DNA from: Nothopassalora personata
Taxonomy: Eukaryota; Ascomycota; Dothideomycetes; Mycosphaerellales; Mycosphaerellaceae
Length of the DNA: 64,000 nucleotides
NCBI GenBank assembly: GCA_033816765.1
Contig: CM066289.1
Location: 4,030,001-4,094,000 of the forward strand
Direction: 5' to 3'
Under the pieces are notes generated by a model that ran no database searches, was not told the origin of the DNA, and saw only the letters and a program-made list of their open reading frames with translations. The first letter of the stretch is position 1, and every line of letters starts with the position of its first letter. Below are positions 50,091 to 60,798 of the stretch, one piece after another. The translations under genes were made by a program, and so were the position numbers.

Positions 50091-51638
50091 ATGGCGAATT
50101 ACCCAGAAATCAAGAAGCTAGCCATGATTGGCTGTGGCTCAATGGGTGGCGGAATGGCCTTACTGTTCGCTGAGAATGGATGTGAGGTTTCACTACAGGA
50201 TCCGTCCGAACAGGCCATGGACAAAGTCATTCAACAGGGCAAGAAGGATAAAGTGCCAAGCAAGATATCCAAGTACACGGACTACAAGAGCCTTTGTGAA
50301 AGCTTGGGTGATATCAAAGTGTTTGTGTGGTCGCTGCCACATGGTCACGTTGGTGACAACGTGCTTGATGGCTTGATGCCGTACTTGAAGCGTGGCGATA
50401 TCATCATCGATGCTGCCAATGAGCATTGGCAAAACACTGAACGTCGCATTGGAAAGTGCCACCCCAAAGGCATACGATATGTCGGCATGGGTGTCAGTGG
50501 TGGCTATCAAGCAGCGTTAGTACTTTCTTTCTGCAAGTCATCGAAGTCGATACTAACAAGCAACAGACGTCGAGGTCCATCCATGTGTCCTGGTTCGGAT
50601 TCAGAAACACTAGACATTGTCATGCCACTGCTCAAGAAAGCTGCAGCCAAGGCTCCCGATGGCTCGCCATGTGTAGGCAAGATCGGCACAGGAGGTGCTG
50701 GTCACTATTGCAAGATGATCCACAACGGCATCGAACACGGCATGATGTCCGCCATCTGCGAGGCTTGGGGCCTCATGGAGCGTGGTCTAGGCATGTCCCT
50801 TGACGAGATCGGCGCAGAACTCCACCGCTGGAACAAGTCCGGCGAGCTCCAAGGCACATTCCTCGTCCGCATCGGCGCAGACATCTGCCTCACCAAAGAC
50901 GACAAGGGCAATCGAGTCCTCGACTCAGTCGAGGACAAGGTCGTCCAAGACTTCACCGGCGAAGAAGGAACCGGCATCTGGTCCAACACTGAAGCCGTAA
51001 TGCACCACGTCCCTGCACCAACCCTCACGACCGCCCACTACCTCCGCCTCGCGTCCGGTGATAGGCATCAACGTATCACAGCCAAAAAGACATTCGGTAG
51101 CGATTACTCGCCACAGAAACTCTCAGTCCAAGACAAGAAGCAGTTCCTCGAAGACCTCCGCATGGCCGTCTACGGCGCCTGCCTCGCCTCCTACGTCCAA
51201 GGCATGAACATCATCGACAAAGCCGACAAAGAGAACCACTTCAACGTCGACTATTACCAGCTGCTCCAGATCTGGCGAGCAGGCTGCATCATCCAAGCGG
51301 ATTACATCTCCTCCAAGCTCTTGATGCCCATCTACAAGAACTACGCCCAGAAGAAGGAAAAGAACCCACTGTACGAGCCTGATGTGGCTGCCGATTTGCA
51401 AAAGAGCTTCGCGCCACTGAAGAAGGTTGTCCTTCAAGCTGCTGAGAAGGATCATCCAATTCCGTCTTTGAGCGCCACACTGGAGTATCTGAAGTATCAG
51501 ACCAGCACAAAATTGCCCACGAGCTTCTATGAAGCGGAGCTGGACTATTTCGGCAAGCATATGTATGATCGCAAGGACGATGATGTTGCGGGCTTGCCAA
51601 CTACTGGCAAGTACCACTTTGAGTGGAAGCCAGCGTAG
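50091..51638 (+). CDS. 6-phosphogluconate dehydrogenase-like protein
   Basis: Best model: exons 50,091-50,515 and 50,567-51,638, 498 residues, starting at ATG (GTGACGATGGCG context). The 51-nt intron GTTAGT...TACTAACAAGCAACAG has no stop and keeps the frame, so it is easily missed; removing it restores GVSGGYQAARRGPSMCPGS. It has an N-terminal NADP-binding Rossmann motif GCGSMGGGMA, the family substrate motif GMGVSGG, catalytic-region HYCKMIHNGIEHG (Lys, His-Asn and Glu all kept), and a C-terminal tail DYFGKHMYD...HFEW like that of 6PGDH. The family converts 6-phosphogluconate to ribulose 5-phosphate with CO2 and NADPH (pentose phosphate pathway, cytosol). GYQAARRGPSM replaces the GEEGARYGPSL of the housekeeping enzyme, so this is probably a diverged paralogue whose substrate may differ. 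Confidence 0.88.
   Translation: MANYPEIKKLAMIGCGSMGGGMALLFAENGCEVSLQDPSEQAMDKVIQQGKKDKVPSKISKYTDYKSLCESLGDIKVFVWSLPHGHVGDNVLDGLMPYLKRGDIIIDAANEHWQNTERRIGKCHPKGIRYVGMGVSGGYQAALVLSFCKSSKSILTSNRRRGPSMCPGSDSETLDIVMPLLKKAAAKAPDGSPCVGKIGTGGAGHYCKMIHNGIEHGMMSAICEAWGLMERGLGMSLDEIGAELHRWNKSGELQGTFLVRIGADICLTKDDKGNRVLDSVEDKVVQDFTGEEGTGIWSNTEAVMHHVPAPTLTTAHYLRLASGDRHQRITAKKTFGSDYSPQKLSVQDKKQFLEDLRMAVYGACLASYVQGMNIIDKADKENHFNVDYYQLLQIWRAGCIIQADYISSKLLMPIYKNYAQKKEKNPLYEPDVAADLQKSFAPLKKVVLQAAEKDHPIPSLSATLEYLKYQTSTKLPTSFYEAELDYFGKHMYDRKDDDVAGLPTTGKYHFEWKPA
50516..50566 (+). other. in-frame 51-nt intron
   Basis: 5' GTTAGT, branch TACTAAC at 50,550-50,556, 3' CAACAG. Translating through it inserts 17 residues into the most conserved loop of the enzyme. 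Confidence 0.88.
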
Positions 51639-53313
51639 GCGTTTTATCGTGGCACAGACGTACGCTGCTGTGCGTGGGACGAACGACGAACGATGTAGAT
51701 AATAGTGTATACTTGAAACGAGAAGATCAGATCTGGTGCGCTTTGTGGCTTCACAGCCTCAGTTCAATCTCTATCGAGAATGGTACCAGTGCCAAAACGA
51801 GGCTGCATCTCTCCTGACCGGCCGAGCAGGCAGCTGAAGGTCTGGACCTGGCCATGGAGGCTACAATGACTCTGTGTCGCTCGCCAAAAAAGTATTGTCC
51901 GGCTGACAATATTGGGTCTATGTGCACAAATGCGATAACAACGTCGGCCTTGGCATATCTTCAAATATGCCGCTCTTTTCCTGACCTTTGGTCGTTGCCT
52001 CTTCAAGCCAATCCAGAGATTCTCCAGTCCGGAATCCAGATTCAGAATCACTCTCAGCGATTGAATCTCTAAAATCTTCTCAACTCCCAAGCAGAACTCT
52101 GATTTGTGAACAGATGACCGAAACGACTTCTTCGCTTGCAACCATGAGACCCACCATGCGAGCAAACAACATCTCTCAAGATTCTTACGCCCAGGCAGAA
52201 GCCCCAGACCCCAGGGCAGGTTCAAGGAGAAGGGTCTCCAACCCAAGTCATCATGGAGCTGAGGCTAGCGCCCGAGCGGCATATACAGTACCAGGCCTGT
52301 GCGACTAATGCCCATCTACAGTACCGGCCGGCACCGCCTGTAATGGCGCAATCAACCCTCAACAGGGTCAACGAGCGAGTGGGAGATGCCACAGATGTTG
52401 CTCCAGAACAGTCGAGAGCAATCGTACCGAAAGTGAGAGCTACGCGGCCGCGCAATGGGCAGCACCTTCACTTGGTGCGCGGTGTTCAGTACCTCGTGTT
52501 GCACGCATCAAATTGCGACCGAGGGACACGAAGACTGCCCCCGGCCGGTATAGCCACTAAAGACTCCGCATAATCGCTAACTCGACGACCTTCAAACCGG
52601 ACGCGTTACGGCAGCGATCTTTGGACGACACGAGCGATTTTATCGCAATAATACAAGACAGACTACGAACGGCAGTGCAGTATACCGAGACGCGAGGATA
52701 CGGTAGGGTTAGGCAACCCCGGGCTATCCTAGATGGACTTTTAGATACATTGGACTTGATAGGACTATGCGGGACTCGCTATCGGGCTATCGACTTATAT
52801 CGCCTATATATACTGGACGGAGCCTAGTGCTACCGCTGTAGTAGCCAGCCGCTCGAGCGATAGTACGGAGGTTAGTAGATATCTCGACCGCGGAGTGCGT
52901 TTGCCAAGTACTCTCCGGGGTAGGACTAGTAGCGCGCACGACCGAAATAAAACAACTTCATTGCTCGATAGTGAGAGCTGCTCGATAGTGAGAGCTGCGC
53001 GAAATACTGTCAAAGGCTTCATCAGAGCTAACAGACGACCTAGGCCCTATGCAAACCCTAATAACATAGTCGGTGGACAGGGATCCTCCAAGGTCGTAGG
53101 TTTCCGGGAAGACCTAGAATCCGAGCCGGTCTTCGTCCTTCGTCTCAGACTGCCAAAGACGCCTTGGCCGATGTCTCGAAGCACGGGATACTGTACCACC
53201 AGTTTCGAACACAATCGCAGTTCGCCAAGCACCAGCCATCTCCACGCCACATGTTCTAGATCTGAATGTCCACGTGGGGACGCTTGCCGCGCTAGAAGGC
53301 AGACCTCCGCCCC
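51639..53313. other. intergenic, no supported gene
   Basis: Only short ORFs in competing frames (for example 52,253-52,573 and 52,621-52,827 on plus), none with a recognisable domain. The part 52,620-52,830 is AT-rich with TATATA steps and may be a mildly RIPed remnant. A 17-bp exact tandem duplication CTCGATAGTGAGAGCTG is at 52,964-52,997. Confidence 0.5.
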
Positions 53314-53673
53314 GTGACTACGGGCTTCGTCGTGGCCTTGTTTCCCTTATCGACCGGGCCACTGCCCGAAGGGACAATGGGACACGTAGAAGGGGTTCCC
53401 AGCTCCAAGCCTACGCCTACGCCAAGTCTGACGACTGCAACAGGTCCCGGCCCTCCTGTGCCAAGAACACTCGTCATTCCCCGAGCGGCGAACATGAATA
53501 AGCCGCTTTCTGGTTCTGCGGAGAGCAGCTTGGAATGGCCGGAAGGATACATTCCCGCGAGCATTGCGGTACAAGAGGGTTATGTGACGAAGGAGGCGAC
53601 CGCCGCCGCCAAGGCAACCAGTCCGTACCGCAAGCAGTTTGCCAAGACTCCTGCGGCATACAAGCCTTCTTGA
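53314..53673 (+). CDS. hypothetical small protein, uncertain
   Basis: 119 codons, Pro/Thr/Ser-rich first half and a compact tail ESSLEWPEGYIPASIAVQEGYVTKEATAAAKATSPYRKQ. Not recognised. The tail has the composition of a real protein, but the first half could be spurious and there may be upstream exons. Low confidence. Confidence 0.28.
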   Translation: MTTGFVVALFPLSTGPLPEGTMGHVEGVPSSKPTPTPSLTTATGPGPPVPRTLVIPRAANMNKPLSGSAESSLEWPEGYIPASIAVQEGYVTKEATAAAKATSPYRKQFAKTPAAYKPS

Positions 53674-54247
53674 GATGTCCTAATGCCTGAGTAGAGTCGA
53701 GGAGCATTTATGAGAAATGAGAAGGCTGTGAAGAGTCGTTTAAGCGTGGTGTTCATGCGTTCGCCAGTTTGGCTGCTATGGCGGCAACCTTCAGCAATAC
53801 TGTATCAATCTCAAGTTACACAAAATAAGCTCTTCCGTATCTCTCGATTCCTTTTCGGTCTTGTTGGTGAACGTAGATTGATGTCTCTTCGGGTACTTGG
53901 TTACATTGATGCTGAGATGGCTCTCGTCAGGCGTTGTGCTACGAGAGTGCCAGACACGGATTCAGACGCCAGAAGCATTTTCAGGCCTTTTTCGAGCATG
54001 CACACTTCTCAATGGCCGGATGCACTGTCTCTACGAAGGCATAGTACTGGAGAGCTGTCACTTGTTTGTCGGACAAAGCCATCGATTGGCTTTGTTCTTT
54101 AAAGTCATTCCAGGACTTCAGCGTGCATAGCCATCCTGATCTTCCGTTCCGTATACCACGCCGTCTGTCCCAATCAAGCATCCTGTTTGAATGTTCCATT
54201 CTCGCAATTGCGCTCCAGATAGCTTCGATAACCGACGGGACTCGTGA
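53674..54247. other. intergenic, nothing recognised
   Basis: Short overlapping ORFs on both strands, none convincing. Confidence 0.4.
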
Positions 54248-54829
54248 GTGGTATTCCCGCCCATCAAAGCCCCATCTTCATTCAGCGCCTCGGCCTCCTC
54301 TGTGCCGTCGAGATCCAACATGAGCTCTTCCGCATCTATGCAATCCAGCTACAGCAGAGGCGACTGCTTCCACAACCAGCCTCCACCACGGCTAGAGTCC
54401 GTCGCTATGGCAACACAAGCGTACCTTGTTCACAGTAAGGCACCTGCCAAAGGCCAGTTCGTCGACATTGGTATGCGCAAGCATCGCTCATTTCGCGGAG
54501 GCGTCAACGGTGGCGTCAGTGCAGGCAAGGCGTTCTGCAAGTGTGACATTCTTGCTAGAAAGGTCGAGATAGCACTTCCTGGGTCGGGAACTTCTCTGCC
54601 GGTATCAGAGAAAGCTCCAAAGATTGCTCCTCCACGTCCAGCTCGACATCCAGGCTTGTTTGGAGTTTCAAACGAGCCTATCCGTCGAAATTTGCAAGAT
54701 AGTGATCGGACTATCAACATAGAGACACGGACCCGGAACAGGATACTCCGTGCAGTCGGTGCGGTTGCGGGCGATCCAGGAGAGTGTCGCAAGCGTTCTG
54801 GGCTTCGTGGCCAGGACGGTTTCTTTTGA
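54248..54829 (+). CDS. hypothetical ORF, strand uncertain
   Basis: 193 codons, Ser-rich N-terminus, then GMRKHRSFRGGVNGGVSAGKAF and a basic C-terminus (IETRTRNRILRAVG, KRSGLRGQDG). Not recognised. The opposite strand also has open frames here (54,118-54,321 and 54,430-54,792) of equal plausibility, so either or neither may be coding. Confidence 0.3.
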   Translation: MVFPPIKAPSSFSASASSVPSRSNMSSSASMQSSYSRGDCFHNQPPPRLESVAMATQAYLVHSKAPAKGQFVDIGMRKHRSFRGGVNGGVSAGKAFCKCDILARKVEIALPGSGTSLPVSEKAPKIAPPRPARHPGLFGVSNEPIRRNLQDSDRTINIETRTRNRILRAVGAVAGDPGECRKRSGLRGQDGFF

Positions 54830-54944
54830 GAACTCGCAGAGGTGAATGTTAAGTCCGTAAGTTGATCCCTAGTGAGCGACCATCGCAGCCTATGATATTT
54901 GCGATCGACGTAGAGATTCCCCTAGAATATTGCCGTCTCTCGCT

Positions 54945-55005
54945 CGTTGACGCAGATCAGCTTGAATGCGACTTCTAGTATCTACATTGCTGATCTGCGT
55001 CGACG
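54945..55005. terminator. 13-bp perfect inverted repeat between convergent ORFs
   Basis: GACGCAGATCAGC (54,949-54,961) and GCTGATCTGCGTC (54,989-55,001) with a 27-nt loop; three more pairs follow outside one mismatch. It lies 27 nt past the stop codon of the protease gene, inside its likely 3' untranslated region. Could act in RNA end formation or stability; that is inference. Confidence 0.5.
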
Positions 55006-55031
55006 ATCATCTGTTCATGATCCCTCATTCC

Positions 55032-57545
55032 TCAGTCTCCAAGTCCAGCGATCGGCGGATAAGCAACCCGCGCAATCTTATGTATAGTCTTTCTCGCAGC
55101 TTTGACATCAATCGTCTTACACTTCAGTGTCACGTCCACTTTCTGCGATACGCCCGTGGTGTGCAACTTCTCAATGAGATGTTGCATGAAGATGCATACG
55201 AAGATACCGGATTCCTTCTCGTGAGGCTGATTGGGCCTTTCAAGCACATCCAGGAACTTCAATGGCTTCTCCAGAAAGCTCGAGATTCGCTTCGTGACTC
55301 TTTGAGCAAGTGCTCGATTCCTCCTTGCCCGAGGATCGTAGTGACAGGCCAGCTTGTCCTGGTTAGAGATCAAGAGAAGCGACCAGTGACCGGAATTTGA
55401 TCTGAGCGGTATAAAGACGTGGACCGTATTTTGGAAGTCTGGCAAAGTCGCCTTCAATGCTGGTGTGATCTCGGCATCATTGATAAGGAAGTAGCATCTC
55501 ACTGGTCGCATGAGAACGTATTTCGTACTGCCTTGAATGAGGTTATACTCGAGATGTTCTTGCCAGAACTCGATGACATTCTCTGTTATGGCACCGCTCT
55601 TGATCGTGCTTATGTCGTGATCAGACAGTTGAATAGTATACTCTCGCACAGCAGGTAAACTACTTGTAATCGAGCTAGCGCTGGACTCCGTGGCGGCACT
55701 CTTCGTCCGAAACATCTTCAAAAGGGATGTCTTCCTGACCGGCGGATGATATGTTGGTCTTTTCTCCTGGGCGATATCTGGCTCTATTATGACCGATCGG
55801 GTGTCGATTGACTGATTCTGCGAGTACGATGATCGCGTGTCTTCACTTGTACCTTTTAAATCCAGAGACTCGCTCTCAGAGTATTCCGAATCTGTGTACT
55901 CGCTCGTGCTCCATCGCTTCGACGGATGATGCTGTACAGGCAGCGGATATGCTTTATGATGTGGAGGAGCTGCGACCATCGCTGTCTCTGGTAGCACCGA
56001 TGGGCTGGGACGTACTGGCGGGGATGGCAGAGGTGCAGTGGGTGGAGGGCCAGGAGCGGCAATGAAGTGCGTGTCCCCTGGAAGCTCAGAAACGAGCACT
56101 CGATGCTGTGGACGTAGTGGCTGTGGGTAGAGTCTTGAGGCGTCAGGCGCTCGAGGACCTTGTGCTTGATGGATCTGGGCAGGCGGCAAGTCTCCTCTAC
56201 TAAGGGCCTGAGAAGCAGGTGAGCGTTGCTGGGGATAGAGAGGACCGTGAGGTTTGTCAGCTCCAGGATAAGGTGGCACGGCGGATGCAGGTAATTCTGG
56301 TAGCGAAGGACGAGTCGCTTGATCTGACACAGACCTAGGCTGGGCTGGTCTTTCATGCTGCGCAGTCAGACTTCCATCTGGGAAAAGCTGATATTGATCA
56401 TTGGGATGACTCCTCGGGATCTCTTTAAACGGTTTGCTGACCAGCGCAGGCACGCTTCGTGACGCTTTGAAAGAGTCGGGGCTTGAGTTCGCACTGACAG
56501 ATAGCCATGTACCACCTTCGCCACAATCGCTTGCAACAGCACTGACAGATCCGCTGAGGGCGTCCACGGATCTCGCATGACGTGGTCGAAACCTTCCTGG
56601 GGTCGTGATATATGCTTCTTGAAATGCAGAATCCGAAGACTTCTCGAGTGGTGCAACGGGGAAGTCAGAACCCAACCTCGAGTCGACCCTTGGAATTGGT
56701 GGTGGGCTAAGGCCTTCGAATCGAGCTAGATAGGTCTGTCTGTCCTCCTCCGGGATTATGCCTACGAGTAACTCCGCTCGGATGTTATTGCCTTGTAAAT
56801 CTAGTATGCGAGCCATGAGAGCCAGAGACTCGTAGCTTTGCTCGTGCAGCTTTCCAAGTACCCTGCGTCTGCCACGTAACGCATACTCGCCGTAACGATA
56901 AGCTTTGTTTAGATCGCCAATTTTGACATACGTCTGGCTCAGGAAGTGCGCAGTTTCGCTGACCTGCAAGCGCCCGGCGTCATCAAGAATGGCATTCTTG
57001 GGGACATTGTCGAGAACACTCAAGAGCGCCGCTTCTGCTTCGACAGGGTCGTAGACGTGGAAGGCGCAGACTCCCAGCATACGACGCAACTCCCACGTAT
57101 CACATAGCGGTGGCTGCTCGACTGTCAGGCCTTCGACCATAGCCAGTGCTTCTCGAAAGTACGCTGCAGCACCATCATAGTCGGTGGCCTCGAGACTCCA
57201 TCGGCCTTTCTCCACCGCTTGCTCTGCCGCTTCAATGAAGAAGTCATCCAATGCGTCCATATCGTTGTCGGGCAGAATGTGGTCAGGCTCGAGCTTCGAT
57301 AGTGTCAGCTCACTTTCACGGCCCTTGGATGTCGTCCCATCCATATGATGCTTTCGGTGGTCCACTCGACTAGAGATGGTTGGGTTCAGGTCTGCACCAG
57401 CCACCGAACAACCTATGGTCGCATTGCCGATGCCATCGATGTCCTGGATCCAATGTCGTGTTTTGCCTTTGCGCTGGAATTTCGTGGAGTCCTCGCCGAC
57501 AGATATGTCGCTCGAGGCCTTGAGTGAGATCGCATGTGACACCAC
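55032..57545 (-). CDS. TPR-Ulp1-type cysteine protease fusion protein
   Basis: 837 residues with no intron needed. The N-terminal third has tetratricopeptide-like helices (about 105-265: WSLEATDYDGAAAYFREALAM, AHFLSQTYVKIGDLNKAYRYGEYALRGRRRVLG). A Pro/Ser-rich, probably disordered middle (about 270-620) follows, then a Ulp1/SENP (C48) protease domain (about 645-837). The catalytic set is all there: His720 in GHWSLL, Asp737 in HYDP, Gln773 in NQPHEKESG and Cys784 in GIFVC. The family cleaves SUMO or NEDD8 from proteins. The domain is short, more like deneddylase/small Ulp types, and target modifier cannot be told from the sequence. A second in-frame Met (MDGTTSK) may be an alternative start. 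It is transcribed away from the metallo-beta-lactamase gene across a shared 737-bp upstream region. Confidence 0.85.
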   Translation of the reverse strand: MVSHAISLKASSDISVGEDSTKFQRKGKTRHWIQDIDGIGNATIGCSVAGADLNPTISSRVDHRKHHMDGTTSKGRESELTLSKLEPDHILPDNDMDALDDFFIEAAEQAVEKGRWSLEATDYDGAAAYFREALAMVEGLTVEQPPLCDTWELRRMLGVCAFHVYDPVEAEAALLSVLDNVPKNAILDDAGRLQVSETAHFLSQTYVKIGDLNKAYRYGEYALRGRRRVLGKLHEQSYESLALMARILDLQGNNIRAELLVGIIPEEDRQTYLARFEGLSPPPIPRVDSRLGSDFPVAPLEKSSDSAFQEAYITTPGRFRPRHARSVDALSGSVSAVASDCGEGGTWLSVSANSSPDSFKASRSVPALVSKPFKEIPRSHPNDQYQLFPDGSLTAQHERPAQPRSVSDQATRPSLPELPASAVPPYPGADKPHGPLYPQQRSPASQALSRGDLPPAQIHQAQGPRAPDASRLYPQPLRPQHRVLVSELPGDTHFIAAPGPPPTAPLPSPPVRPSPSVLPETAMVAAPPHHKAYPLPVQHHPSKRWSTSEYTDSEYSESESLDLKGTSEDTRSSYSQNQSIDTRSVIIEPDIAQEKRPTYHPPVRKTSLLKMFRTKSAATESSASSITSSLPAVREYTIQLSDHDISTIKSGAITENVIEFWQEHLEYNLIQGSTKYVLMRPVRCYFLINDAEITPALKATLPDFQNTVHVFIPLRSNSGHWSLLLISNQDKLACHYDPRARRNRALAQRVTKRISSFLEKPLKFLDVLERPNQPHEKESGIFVCIFMQHLIEKLHTTGVSQKVDVTLKCKTIDVKAARKTIHKIARVAYPPIAGLGD

Positions 57546-58282
57546 GGGTCGCCTGCCGAAATCATGCCGGTCTGTCTCGGTTGATCCAGATCTCCAGCCG
57601 TATGATACGGCTCCGCTTGGTCAGGTTTGGCCCCCCTCGCACGTCCCTGGCTTCGCTGCTTTCCGTTATCTCCACGAGGGATTATGTGTAGACTTGTTGG
57701 ACAGGCTGGCGCGAGCTGGTTCAAGGCCGCCCTGTCGCCGCTGACTGGCTGAGACATACACGTGGTGAATGTGCTCAGGTTGCGAGAGTGTTGCCATCAA
57801 GCATTCAATTGACGCTTTGGACATTACCCAGGATGCCCCCTTCCTCTATTACTACATGACTTTAGGTCACAGAGTGTCAGACTGACTAGACATGAGAACC
57901 AAGAGATGAAGAGGTGAAGATGGCCGGTCAAGCTCACGCTCTTCAGTGGCACGAAAGCTTGACCACTCTGGACATCGCAGCTCGCTCACCGCAGCCCGTG
58001 GCTTGCGGTTGGGTTGCTAGCATCACAAGAGCGTGAGATCAGCCTGATGGAACGATTTCTTCCACAGCAGCTGCGTTAAGAAGAGAGTGGTGGTGGTGAG
58101 AGGGAAAGGGCACAGTCAGCAGTTCGTCGCCCTTTCACGTACTTCCGTTAGCGGCCTCAAGGTTCCCGCCAATGACATATCATGGCCTACTGGAACCGAT
58201 ACTGCCGACTTCAGCTCAGCTTCCGCTGCTCGATCACCAACACATACATCATTGACCATGTCGTCCGTCCTTATTAAGCACA
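57546..58282. promoter_or_regulatory. bidirectional upstream region
   Basis: Separates the divergent protease and metallo-beta-lactamase genes. It contains ACACGTGG near 57,760 and pyrimidine-rich stretches before the plus-strand start. No supported ORF. Confidence 0.4.
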
Positions 58283-59371
58283 ATGCTTTCTCACCAAGAC
58301 CCGCGTAGCCCGCTCAGTACCTCCTTCACCACCACCCGCATCAACAAAACCACCTTCGTGATCCAGGAGGACGATGCCTTCGGCGAGCATCCCCTCATCT
58401 ACGTCAAGCTCCACCCAACACTCCCAGTCATCATCCTTTCGGACACAGGCTGTGATGAACCCAGTGAGCACAAAAAGCATGCCGCATGCGTCCACCTCCG
58501 GGAGTATCTGGAGAAGTTTCCGACCCCATGCAACAATGACTCTCCTCTCAATCCTGGCGGCGTGAGACAGTATATCGTGATCGTCACGCATTGCCACTAC
58601 GATCATCTCGGAGGGGTTTCCCAGTTCCTGGAAGGTGGCACGACTGAGATCATCGCTTCAGCTGCTGGTCGAGACTTCATCCAGTCAGACCTGGAAACAC
58701 ACGGACTCTTCAAGTTTGTGGACAAAGTGACACCATACTTTAGCGCGACGCACTGGGCTCAGGCCTTTGAGAGGTTGCAATGGCCAATCTCACATCAAGA
58801 AGAAGAGGAAAGTATCCAGAAGGCTGCTGATCTTGGCATCACAATCTTGCATACCCCAGGCCATACTCCAGACGGACTCGCGTGGTATGATCATGAAGAG
58901 ATGCATCTCTACGTTGGCGACAGCTTTTACGAAGAACTTGGCGATGAACGCATGCCGATCGTTTGGCCGAGCGAAGGCAATATGATCGAGTGGGCGTTCT
59001 CAATGCAGAAGCTAAAGATGTTCGTCAAGTCGGAGAACTATCTCGCCGAGAGACCAACGTCGAGTGGGAGTGACGCCGACTTCGAGAAAGTGGCGAGACG
59101 CGTCAAGGTTGGATGTGGCCATCAGACTCACTCCGCAGATGCGGGAGAAATGATGGATAGGCTGGAGCGGTTCTGGTGGGCGGTATTGCGAGGTCAGGTG
59201 CCTTCTGGCAAGAAACAAGTGTGGCGGAACGATGCGACTTTCACCTGGAGGGAGGCGAACGGAGAGTCTGGAATTTCGTTTCGAGGACCAGCACGACTGC
59301 TAGATGAGGCGAGGAAGTTCTTCTTGAATGATGACAGGAAGGATAGTGAGCGTAGCTCTGGTTTTGTCTAG
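58283..59371 (+). CDS. metallo-beta-lactamase-fold hydrolase
   Basis: 362 residues from ATG, no intron needed. Metal ligands are visible: H103, H105, D107, H108 in THCHYDHLGG, H194 in HTPGHTPDG, D213 in YVGDSF and H280 in GCGHQTHSAD, so a binuclear zinc site looks complete. No signal peptide or membrane segment, so cytosolic. The family includes glyoxalase II-like thioesterases, lactonases and fungal polyketide-releasing thioesterases. With no polyketide synthase or other cluster gene nearby, a general hydrolase is the safer call. Substrate unknown. Confidence 0.87.
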   Translation: MLSHQDPRSPLSTSFTTTRINKTTFVIQEDDAFGEHPLIYVKLHPTLPVIILSDTGCDEPSEHKKHAACVHLREYLEKFPTPCNNDSPLNPGGVRQYIVIVTHCHYDHLGGVSQFLEGGTTEIIASAAGRDFIQSDLETHGLFKFVDKVTPYFSATHWAQAFERLQWPISHQEEEESIQKAADLGITILHTPGHTPDGLAWYDHEEMHLYVGDSFYEELGDERMPIVWPSEGNMIEWAFSMQKLKMFVKSENYLAERPTSSGSDADFEKVARRVKVGCGHQTHSADAGEMMDRLERFWWAVLRGQVPSGKKQVWRNDATFTWREANGESGISFRGPARLLDEARKFFLNDDRKDSERSSGFV

Positions 59372-60798
59372 ACGGTATTCCTTACAGCGCGCCATCATGA
59401 TGTCCACCCAGACGTCAACCCTCCAATGGCCCTTCCGTCCTTTCCTTCACCATCACGTTACACTGCGATACATACATGCAAGTCCACATGACCTGATCCA
59501 TCATGAGCTCAAAGCTTCTATACATAACATATGCTCACCTAGCTTTGGCACTGCCTGCTTTCGCAGTGTATTTGTCTTTGCAGCAAACTATCTCAGAGAC
59601 CGCGTGATCAATTCAAATCCACTCCGTAATGTGGACTCTCTTGGCGATCCACGTTTTATAAGTGGCCCGCCTCACATACATGTATGGAATGGATTTCAGC
59701 GCCTTCCGGCGACGACGTCACAGCGATTCGAGAGCCACTTCATGATAACTTTGCTGCTGTGTAAATACTCTCGCTTCACTGCAATCTTTTCGTCGCCCTT
59801 TTCCCTCTACTGAGCAAACCAGTGGTGACTTTTGGCTCTCCTGACGGACGACTGGCTCCACGATATGGCGGCTTTCGATGTGGCAGCATTGACATGTTTC
59901 ATCAGAATGCTCTCAATCCAAGCCCCACTAAGTTTTCGAGAACGACTTTCATGTTTTGTAATCAAGTTACGACCGCGCTGATGGAATTCGCGGACAAGGA
60001 GGAAGAGGGTCTACCCTCTTTCTGGGTGCCCCACGATCGTTTTCTTCGCATGATGGACACCAGGCTGGTATTTCAGTAATTACGCTCGTAAGCGAAATCA
60101 GTCACCGCGCTTGAGTTTTGACGTGTTCGGAGCTGCAACGAAGCTTGGACCTGCTTTGAGGCGACCAGTGGTTAAAGCTGGACAAAGCGAATAATTTATG
60201 AGCTTCCCCGACGACTGTGGTCGTGGGTGTCTTAGCAGACATCACAATGACTTAGCTGTTGTGTGGCTTACCTTCTTGGCTGCCCGCGACTGCGATCGTC
60301 TTTTGCTGATCTGTGCTCAGCTTTTGATCGCAATGCTGTAGCCTCTGACAGACTCAGCTTTCACATGTATGCCAAGACCTTACATTCGATTCTTGCTCAG
60401 TGTTATGCTGCTTTAGCAGGATATCCAGTATAGCATTGGCGTTACCGCAAAAATGCATCTTACACAGACCATGACAAGACCAACATGTCTGATGCACTTT
60501 CGTTTTGTACTTCATAATCGTCGTGCTGGACTCCTTGGCTACTTAAAACGGACGTGTTTGAGCTCTGGCAGTGTCCACCGAGCTCATTGGCTGGAATATA
60601 CTTACATAATCGACCTGGTCTGTGTCCGTCTCGAACTGCAAGTGCGTCTCTATCTCACTTGCTTCTCTTCTTCACCACCACAAGGTCTGAGCGAAGCAGT
60701 ATGTACATCTTACACCAACCATATCACATCCTATACATGAAGCACTAAAGCCCCTCTAGCATAAATCAATCACATCACCGCCAAAACCGCTCGCCACA
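59372..60798. other. intergenic, nothing recognised
   Basis: 1.4 kb with short ORFs only (59,822-60,079 is the longest that is not an obvious shadow, 85 codons, no domain). No repeats or RNA genes seen. Confidence 0.5.

Noticed and set aside
59328..59813. 161-codon ORF overlapping the end of the metallo-beta-lactamase gene
   Set aside because: Starts inside that gene in another frame, no domain, and composition typical of non-coding DNA.
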